Origin: Panicum virgatum
Lineage: Eukaryota > Streptophyta > Magnoliopsida > Poales > Poaceae
NCBI RefSeq assembly: GCF_016808335.1
Contig: NC_053149.1
Span: 18,758,733 to 18,822,732 of the forward strand
DNA length: 64,000 nt
Direction: 5' to 3'
The stretch's first letter is position 1. The number at the start of each line of letters is the position of its first letter. The translations under genes and the position numbers were made by a program. This document shows positions 56,813 to 64,000 of this stretch, in pieces. The notes beneath the pieces were generated by a model that was not told where the DNA came from, did no database searches, and was given only the letters and a program-made list of their open reading frames with translations.

Positions 56813-57584
56813 AATTCGGCAGAGCTTCGCCGCTTTTCTTCTCCTCACCCCTCTCTTTTTTTCTGAATTTTTAGGCTCAAATGACAAAGGGAATGGCGGC
56901 GAATGGTGGCCAGGGTTTAAGTGGGTTTGCTTGGACTATGCTATTTCTGAATAATATTTTCTATTTCATAGGAGATCTTGGTTCCTTATTTATAGTTCTA
57001 GCATTAACAGGTCTGGAATTAGGTGTAGCTATATCACAAGCTCATGTTTCTACGATCTCAATTTGTATTTACTTGAATGATGCTACAAATCTCCATCAAA
57101 ATGAGTAATTTCATAATTGCACCTTTCGAACATTGATATTGTAAAAATTCTGTGTAAAGCCATCATTGTCAGAAGAGAGCAGGAGATACACAACTCCTTT
57201 AGATATCAAAAGTTGCATAATAATCTGACAAATAAAGAACTACATATGAAAAAAAAGGCATCACTGTAGTGAATTTTCGAAAAAAGAAAAGAACGGAAGC
57301 AATTGTTCCAATTTGCATTGGGGACCCTGTCGCCCCCCCAACGGGCGACAGGGGCCTGTCGCCCCTGGGGTGGGCGACAGGGGCCTGTCGCCCGTTGGGG
57401 GGGCGACAGGCCCCCCTCTTTTTTTCTCTCCAGGGACTTCGTTGCAAATTTGAAGAAAAAAAAATTACATTTGAGCCCTGTCGCCCCCCATAGGGCGACC
57501 TGGGTATATTTTTGAAATTTTCCAAAACCGACATATATTTTTGAAATTTTATTTTTTTTTAAATATAAAAAAGAAAAAACCGCT
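56813..57584 (-). repeat. Right terminal inverted repeat, interrupted by mitochondrial DNA
   Basis: Inverse copy of 53675-54083. The inner part (56813 to about 56915, from AATTCGGCAGAGCTTCGCCG) and the outer part (about 57325-57584) are separated by about 400 bp with no counterpart in the left repeat. Outer palindromes CCTGTCGCCC and GGGCGACAGG are clear at 57326-57412. Confidence 0.8.
56918..57120 (+). pseudogene. Mitochondrial atp6 3' end (NUMT) inside the transposon
   Basis: From about 56918 the translation reads LSGFAWTMLFLNNIFYFIGD, then LFIVLALTGLELGVAISQAH and ICIYLNDATNLHQNE with a stop at 57106. This is the C-terminal end of the plant mitochondrial ATP synthase subunit a (atp6), and the frame is intact. 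One visible change is Ser for the usual Pro in GDLGSLF. The 5' part of atp6 is missing. The piece lies within the right inverted repeat, so it arrived after or during formation of the element. Some sequence to about 57300 may also be mitochondrial flank. Confidence 0.82.
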
Positions 57585-59099
57585 AAATTAAAACAGAATG
57601 AATACGGATCCATCTCGAAAGTGGTTGGATATCGCCCGCTGTCACCTGAAGGCGGAAGCGGAAGGTTGATCCAGACTGCGCTGGGCCAAAACAATCTCAG
57701 GTTGTTGGGCCGTAGCTGGACTGTTTCGTGTGGGGCTTTCGTCGGACTATTTCTTCTTGCATAGACCAACAAAATTTGTCACAAGAGCTCTTCATCACTG
57801 CATTAATGATGGCATCCGCTGCATGCAAATTTCAAAATTTAAAAAGGCTATAACTATTAGAATGAGCATCCAAATAAAATTTGAATTGCACCATTATTTT
57901 TTTTATTGCAAGATCTTCAAAATAAGACCACACTTGCCTATGTTTGCATGATGTTTTTTAAAATATTTTTAATACCAAATAATTAATTTTGAGAACAAAT
58001 ATTTTAAGAAAACAAACAATTATTATTTTCTGTGAACAAAAAAGTTAAACATAACGAACAAATAGTAATGTGCAACGAACAAAATATTACACATTGCAAA
58101 CTTTAAATTGTATAGGATAAATAATAAAAAAATAAATATCACGAACAAATAGATCAACATCACATAACAATTTAATTTATAAAGTGAACAAATAATATAC
58201 CGAAGCCTTGGAAATATCTAGCGTATTATGTGTTGCATGGTGCTTGCATGCATGCAACAAGCAAATTACATGTGGGGAAGCGTCGGAAGAAACGTGGGGT
58301 GGAAGCGTCCGCAAAATATATTATATATGTGCGTGTGGTTGAAGCCAAAGATTTTGGGCTAAAATTGTTTATGGGGCCAAATTACAATTAGCTTTTCCTT
58401 CGGGCGATGGTGTATTGATGTGTAACGCGCGCTATATATATCCTTCCCGGGTCGTCTCGGTCAAAAACGAAATTCTGGAAATATGGATGGGATATACCTC
58501 TTCCGTATCTTGGCCCGTTCCCGGCCATCCCTACCCTACTTTTGTTCCGTTTCCACAATTTTCCATCCCATTTCTATTTAGTCACAAATGTAGAACAAAT
58601 ATATAGAAATACGGATGGATGGAAACGAAATTTTTTCCATCCACTACAACCTTAAATACGGGCTGCCTGATCCGATGAACACAACTCGATCTGATCCGAT
58701 AAATTTATTGCGCGGGCTCTGGCCGAGATTTGCAGCCTGCTATAAAAACCGAGCCGGGCATGAGCTGATTTTTTAAACCAAACTCCGAAAAAAATCCCAC
58801 CCAACATGAAAAATCTAAAAAAATAAGCAGATTTTTTTGATAGGAAAACAAGCAGATTTTACTCGACATGGATACACATTGATCGGGTTCAAGCAAAAAA
58901 AGATGTGATCCGGTGGTCAGATCGGGTCACATGTCAATAGGGATGGTAATATGCCATGGTCCTAAATTTCTAATGCTTTCTTCACAATCTAATTTGACTC
59001 TTAATATTTTTAGCTTAAAATTATATAAAATTAAAGAAGAATGACATGATCCATGTACACCATGTATGCAATAAAACGAGAACAACTAGATTCAATATA
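57585..59099. other. AT-rich intergenic stretch
   Basis: No gene recognised. Phrases like GAACAAATA and ACGAACAAATAG recur at 57990-58190. Degenerate ATACGGATGGATGG-type phrases appear at 58480-58640. Confidence 0.4.
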
Positions 59100-59401
59100 G
59101 GCCCTGTTTGTTTACCAGCAAGATTATATAATCTAGCTTATAGACGATGGATTATATAATCTGAATGACTGGATTATTATAAACTTGAAAGAAATAATCT
59201 ATGAGCTATTTGGCAACGTAGATTATTTGATGTCTAGATTACTATAATCTGAAATAAATATATTTTCAGCATTTATGGATTATTATAATTTAAAGGTGTA
59301 GATTATATAATATGAATAAGCTGGAGTGTTTGTTTCCATGTGAGATTATTTTTCAGATTTTAAGCTGAATTACTTAATCTCATAGGCAAACAAATATAAC
59401 C
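59100..59401. mobile_element. MITE with GGCCCTGTTTGTTT ends
   Basis: GGCCCTGTTTGTTTACCAGC and GCAAACAAATATAACC are imperfect inverted ends about 300 bp apart. The inside is rich in TATAATCT and its complement AGATTATA. Confidence 0.65.
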
Positions 59402-60035
59402 ATACAAGATGGATGGTGCCACTGTCACAAGAATCTTACAAGCATCCTCTGCAGCATCGCAAGTTTATTGAAAGTCGTTGACATGTGGACCCACTCTCCC
59501 ACCTATCACACTATATGTCAATTGCTCTCAATGCTTGAAGCGGACATTGTTTGGTCCCTTAATCTAGGGTAGTTATGTGATCCAGATATCGGTTGTAGGC
59601 GCCACAGGTAATATGACTTTAAACACAATTATTTTTATTTTTAATTTGTATTTATTATTTACGGCCTTTGATTCCTGGTAAACAATGCAAGCTACTAGCT
59701 GCCGTTGGTAGTGGCCTCTATTGCAGACTGCAGCTATTGTCCTTGTCAAGCCACTATTCCCTATTTGGATGGTTCAAATGAAAATAGGAATGATGAGGAT
59801 GGTTTTTGGGGCATGATAGATGACAAATGATTGACTGAATGAATGAAGTTCTTCACAGGTGTCATCTGCCTACTTTATACATACTATTTTGCGACTCTTG
59901 TACCATGAATATATTGCAATAAGTAATAGATGGAGCCTGAACTTAAAATTTAACATTATGCTGCTATTAATGAATTTCCTTATTGTTTTCAATACTTCGT
60001 TATTGCACCCGTAATACACACACATGCGTTATTCT

Positions 60036-60230
60036 GCACCTTAGGTGTAGCAGTTTATTCTACATCAATAGCTAAAATGAGCAGAATTACTGAGCAACTT
60101 TTCAGTAATTCAGTAATCGACGAGTTATTACTGAACATGTTCAGTAATTTGGTAAATTTAGTTTAGTATTTTGACATTAATTTGCTAGTAATAGAATGTG
60201 GGTGTAGAATAACATTCTTCACCTACGGCG
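60036..60230. mobile_element. MITE with CACCTTAGGTGTAG ends
   Basis: GCACCTTAGGTGTAGCAG with TTATTCTACA on the left, and TGTAGAATAACATTC with TTCACCTACGGCG on the right, form imperfect inverted repeats of about 28 bp. Confidence 0.65.
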
Positions 60231-60723
60231 TAGTACACATACATACATATATACCTTGACACCAATCCACTATTTATTGCCTCGTCGGTAATAAATAACC
60301 AATCCACTTTATTCATGCTGAGGTCTCCTTCAACAAAACCACCTCAGCTAGCTCATAGCAATCCAACTCATCATTTTGGTTACATGGAAGAAAACGAAGG
60401 TAAGAAGAGAGAACATACTATCTCTACTTCTTTAAGAGCTAGCTCATGGAGAAAAAGTGAGCAGTCCATTTTATTAATAAGAGAGAGATTGTGGGACTCT
60501 TTAAACAATATGTTATAAGACAACCTATTGGAGATGTGATCTTTTTACTATCTCCTTTATGATGTGGACAAGTTTAGATCTAGTGCAGTAGCTCAGCCAT
60601 TGGAGGCGGCCTGATGACCTTGGCAGCATGTTCCTTTTTTTTTGACAAAAAGAACCCTGGCCTGTTTTTAATTCAGAATTCGAATTGCTAGATTTCAAAC
60701 TAGCTGAGGGTTTGGGTCGGTAA

Positions 60724-60866
60724 GGCCGTCCACAACGGGCCGAGCAAACTCAGGAGCATCTCCTCCTCGATTTCCACGCCCCCTCTGTCTACAGTGCCAA
60801 ACAGTACATCTACAGTGCCAAACAGTACATTTGCTCCTTCATTTGCTCTTCTCGCTGTGGACAGTC
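60724..60866. mobile_element. Small Tourist-like MITE with internal 21-bp duplication
   Basis: GGCCGTCCACAACGGGCCG and CGCTGTGGACAGTC form inverted ends flanked by TAA (60721-60723, 60867-60869). CTACAGTGCCAAACAGTACA is present twice in tandem at about 60789-60830. Confidence 0.7.
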
Positions 60867-60957
60867 TAATAGCATCGTCTGACAGCATTGCAGTGACGAT
60901 AGTAGCGTAACATGGGCCACTTGCTACTACTTATGACAGACAGTCCAGCTGAGTTTT

Positions 60958-61222
60958 GCTGTGTTTAGTTCCAAAAATTTTTCTTTCCAAACTTCACTAT
61001 TCACCTATCATATCAAATCTTTTACCTCATATATGGAGTATTAAATGTAGTTAAATAAAAAAACTAATTGCATAGTTTTGATGTACACGACGAGACGAAT
61101 CTTTTGAGCCTAGTTAGATCATGGTAGGACAACAATTACCACAAACAAACAAAAAGTGCTACACTGTGCTACATTGTCCAATACGACCCTTTTTACCACT
61201 ATTTTACGGATCTAAACACAGC
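60958..61222. mobile_element. Tourist-like MITE
   Basis: GCTGTGTTTAGTTCC and GATCTAAACACAGC are inverted ends. The interior CTCATATATGGAGTATTAAA is shared with the copy in the PHS1 intron. Confidence 0.75.
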
Positions 61223-61256
61223 CTTTAAAAAGAATGATGAATGAGATAGATGATGG

Positions 61257-61487
61257 GTGTGTTTAGTTCGCGAAAAGTTTGCGAAAAAGTTGTTGTAGCA
61301 CATTTCGGTTTTATTTAGCAACTATTGTCCAACCATGGAGTAATTAGTCTCAAAAGATTTGTCTCGTCATTTACAACCAAACTGTGCAATTAGTTATATT
61401 TTTTAACTATATTTAATATTTTATGTATGTATCGTAAGATTCGATGTGATGTGCGTCGGTAAAAAATTTTGAGAATTTTGGAGGCAC
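61257..61487. mobile_element. Tourist-like MITE, opposite orientation
   Basis: Opens GGTGTGTTTAGTTCGCG. It carries GTAGCACATTTCGG and, at the other end, CGATGTGATGTGCGTCGG, the inverse of phrases in 42234-42456. The right limit is approximate. Confidence 0.6.
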
Positions 61488-61656
61488 ATGGGCAGAATGT
61501 CTCCCGCCCCCGGGCGTTGTTTGACGGCCAATAATCCGGCGCGGCGGCCTCCTGGGCCCGAGGACGGTCTTTGCTGTCGGATTCCGATTTACGAGCACGG
61601 CCTGTCTCCGTCGCCTCGCACCCACATGCTCGAGGGCCAGTTCCCCTCGTGGCCTC

Positions 61657-61990
61657 GGCCCTGTTTGTTTCTCCCTAGTACTACTAGCACACGATTCCCG
61701 AAAAAAAAATCTTCAATGCATGGAGTACTAAACGAAGTTTATTTGCAAAACTTTTTCACGGATGGGTGTAACTTTTCACGACGAATCTAATGATAGTAAT
61801 CAATTGATGATTGGTTACAGTAATGCTACAGTAACCATCCTCGAATCGTACGGTCAAAGACCTCATTAGGTTCGTCTCGCGAAGTAGAGCAAGGTTGTGG
61901 AGTTAGTTTTATAAATTAACTTTATTTAGTACCCCTAATTATTGGTCAAAATTTTTGTGCTACTATTACTACTGAAAACCAAACAGGGAC
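61657..61990. mobile_element. Tourist-like MITE
   Basis: GGCCCTGTTTGTTTCTCCC and ACCAAACAGGGAC are inverted ends, with CTC on both sides (61654-61656 and 61991-61993). The interior has AACTTTTTCACGGATGGG and GGTTCGTCTCGCGAAG, shared with 3420-3753. Confidence 0.75.
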
Positions 61991-62999
61991 CTCGTGGCGC
62001 TGCTGCAGGGCAGTGCAGCCCTGACGGCCTGGGTTGTTGTTGTACTCGTCCCGTCCGGCCCCGCCGTTCGTTCAGGGGTCGCACCGCACGCCGCAGCTGC
62101 CCGTGACCGTGACCTCATCTCGCTCGTCGGAGAGGAATGGATGGGCATGGGCGTAGGCGTAGCTGCACGCACTGCACTGCACTGCACCGCTGGCTGGTGG
62201 CCTGGCATCGAGCACCAGGCTAGATGTTCCTCAAAAGGAGAGAGTCGGAGCGGCACGAGGGGACGGGTGGGGGCACTGGTTCGCCAGCCAGCCAATCCCC
62301 TTGAGCCCATACACGCCAGAGTGGACATTGAAGTATTCATGTATAATCCGTCAGGCATTGTACATTTTTCACAGTGGAGAAATCAGTACATGCCGATGCC
62401 GTGCGTGCTCAACGCCTCAACCACGTTGCCTGGTGCAATGAAATGGACGTCGGGTGTGTAAACTGGTGTACAGTATCAAGGATGGAAGCCGATGAATTGT
62501 ACGGATACAGATTCGGATATCTTAGATATTCGTCTCCCTATTTCTTTCCCATTTCCATTCTTTGCGAATTGGATTTACATAGATATATATTCAGATATCT
62601 CAAATATTCATTTTTGATATGGCCTTCCGGTTTCCATCTAGAGAACTAGCCTACGCACGGAGAACTGGCAGTGGATTACGTGTTGGTGCGGCCAGACATG
62701 CATGCCTGTGAAAGCCATACAGATAGGTAGATTCTTCATGAGTTGGTCACATGCCACTCAGATCGCGCATGCACGGGTCCGGCCCTACTACTTGATGACT
62801 TGCATGTCCATCCAGACTAGGCATGCAGATGGTCAGGGTCGGATGCGATGCAGATGCGGCATGGCCTCGCATGGTCTATTGGTCTATGAGCTCTTTGGAC
62901 CCTGTACACACGCAGGTACGAGATGATAAGCTTCCCATAAGCCAGGACGGCCGCACATTATAGTACTCCTACTAACTACGCGTATCAGTTTAGTTCATT
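61991..62999. other. Intergenic stretch, no gene recognised
   Basis: GC-rich to about 62330 and mixed after. Phrases like GATACAGATTCGGATATC (62505-62522) and GATATATATTCAGATATC recur at 62500-62620, akin to the style of 35335-36360. Confidence 0.4.
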
Positions 63000-63322
63000 G
63001 GCCCCGTTTGGATTCTAGCGTGTTAATAAATAGTGACATTTTGACTACTAATTACAGTGTCAAACAAAGTCAGTTTACAAAATCAACTTCAAAACCCCGC
63101 GCTGGTGACCCTGAAGAATGTAATGAGGCCTTTGACCCTGCGATTAGAGGATGATTACTGTAGCATCACTATATCAAATCATCGATTACTTACCGTCATT
63201 AGATTCGTCGCGAAAAGTTACACACATCCCTGAAAATGTTTTACAAATTGACTTCATTTACTACTTTATGCATAGAAGATTCTATTATAGAATGGAATAG
63301 CGCAGCGTGAATGAAACGAGGC
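63000..63322. mobile_element. Tourist-like MITE
   Basis: GGCCCCGTTTGGATTC and GAATGAAACGAGGCC are inverted ends, with ATT on both sides. The centre has GATTACTGTAGCATCACTATA. Confidence 0.65.
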
Positions 63323-63379
63323 CATTGTCTCCTCCGCGTTCACAATGATAATGCATGCATGCCTCGTTCGTGGTTGGGC

Positions 63380-63892
63380 TAGAGATGGCAGCGGATCGGG
63401 TTCGGTGCGGATATCCACGGGTTTCGGTTTTTCGGGTTTCGGGTTTGGTGTTGGTTTTTCGACCACGGTTTTCAAGTTCGGGTTTGGGTTTGGTTTCGGG
63501 TTCGGTTTCGGGTTTTGGTTTCCAACTGTGGATATCCAATGGATATCCGAAATAAATTATTTGGAATTAAAACTCATGTTTTATAATATGTTAATGATAA
63601 TTTGTTTACTTAGACTATTAAATTTATAGAAAGTTGAGTCATGAAAATATTTATTATTTGTTGCCTCTTGTTTATACATGTGAATATGTGTATATTTATC
63701 TGCGGGTTTCGGGTATCCATTCGGGTTTCGGGTATCCATTCGGGTTTCGGGTATCCGCGGGTTTGGTTTTGGTGATAGATTTCCACCCGAATCGGTTTCG
63801 GGTTCGGGTTCGGGTTTTGATTTCGGGTTTCGGTTTTGGGTGCACGGAGACTCCACCCGATCCGAACCACCCGACCCGTTGCCATTCTTAGA
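63380..63892. mobile_element. Non-autonomous element built of GGGTTTCGG-type repeats
   Basis: TAGAGATGGCAGCGGATCGG at the left and CGACCCGTTGCCATTCTTA at the right are imperfect inverted ends. The arms consist of degenerate GGGTTTCGGGT and TTCGGGTATCC repeats on an AT-rich centre. Open frames here read as Pro/Lys or Gly/Phe repeats and are not genes. Confidence 0.65.
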
Positions 63893-64000
63893 TAGGGCGC
63901 TGCTTGCCTGCTTGGCTGACCGGTCACTACTGGCCGGGCAGCAGCAGCAGCTCTCCAGTCCTGCTAGCCTCCTAGGCTAGCTCGTCGCATGCTCTGCGGC

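Larger units (their letters stand above)
53675..57584 (+). mobile_element. DNA transposon with long terminal inverted repeats and GRF zinc-finger ORFs
   Basis: The ends AGCGGTTTTTTC...GAAAAAACCGCT open long inverted repeats (53675-54083 and 57584-56813). The flanks read TAAATTAA on both sides within a base of the ends, so an 8- or 9-bp target duplication is likely. The repeats carry several short GTCGCCC palindromes, a TATA box and a leader. Inside are one intact GRF-type zinc-finger gene, one broken GRF gene and a mitochondrial atp6 piece. No transposase is seen, so the copy is non-autonomous. GRF proteins of this kind are common in grass genomes. Assignment to Mutator-like elements is likely from repeat length and duplication size but not proved. 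Confidence 0.8.

Noticed and set aside
63285..63927. Pro/Lys- and Gly/Phe-repeat proteins
   Set aside because: They arise from translating the GGGTTTCGG-type repeats of a transposon on either strand.

Overview
This is nuclear DNA of a grass (Poaceae, probably a panicoid, but the species cannot be fixed from the window). The evidence is the split genes with GT-AG introns, the very GC-rich single-exon genes beside AT-rich intergenic DNA, the dense MITEs (Tourist-like, Stowaway and hAT-type), the long-LTR chromovirus, and grass-type WAK, PTI1-like, ATL and PHS1 genes.

Layout. 1-1725: 5' LTR and leader of a minus-strand Ty3/Gypsy element cut by the window edge. 2044-5943 (minus): a split gene whose exons join in frame into a tandem kinase, a WAK-like kinase domain followed by a PTI1-like (RLCK-VIII) kinase domain. 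6740-8388: small transposons. 9402-10157: an ATL-type RING-H2 ubiquitin ligase gene. 13548-26462: one complete Tekay/Del-like chromovirus with 3.6 kb LTRs and target duplication CGTTA; its gag is open and its pol is broken. 26468-31541: non-coding repeats and relics. 32188-33290: a Tourist-like element interrupted by two direct hAT-type MITEs that bracket a permuted WAK gene fragment. 33554-34150: a second ATL-type RING-H2 gene. 37533-43756: an intact 11-exon PHS1 gene (kinase-like plus dual-specificity phosphatase, 924 codons). 44468-45148: a secreted pectin methylesterase/invertase inhibitor gene. 45149-49655: AT-rich repeats. 49656-49834: a decayed fragment of the nuclear gene for mitochondrial ATP synthase beta. 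50787-52698: a LINE-like retroposon with 13-bp target duplications. 53675-57584: a DNA transposon with long terminal inverted repeats, two GRF-type zinc-finger ORFs and a piece of mitochondrial atp6 inside its right repeat. 57585-64000: MITE-rich intergenic DNA with no gene recognised.

How the parts relate. The five host genes are independent and form no operon or cluster. They concern signalling and protein turnover (tandem kinase, two RING-H2 ligases), microtubule and stress signalling (PHS1) and the cell wall (PMEI). Most of the rest is layered transposon activity: insertions within insertions, captured gene and organelle pieces, and tandem duplications. The three places most worth a second look are the WAK-PTI1 tandem kinase, the MITE-bracketed permuted WAK fragment, and the GRF/atp6 transposon. 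All exon joins here were worked out by eye from splice-site consensus and family alignment from memory; none is backed by transcripts.
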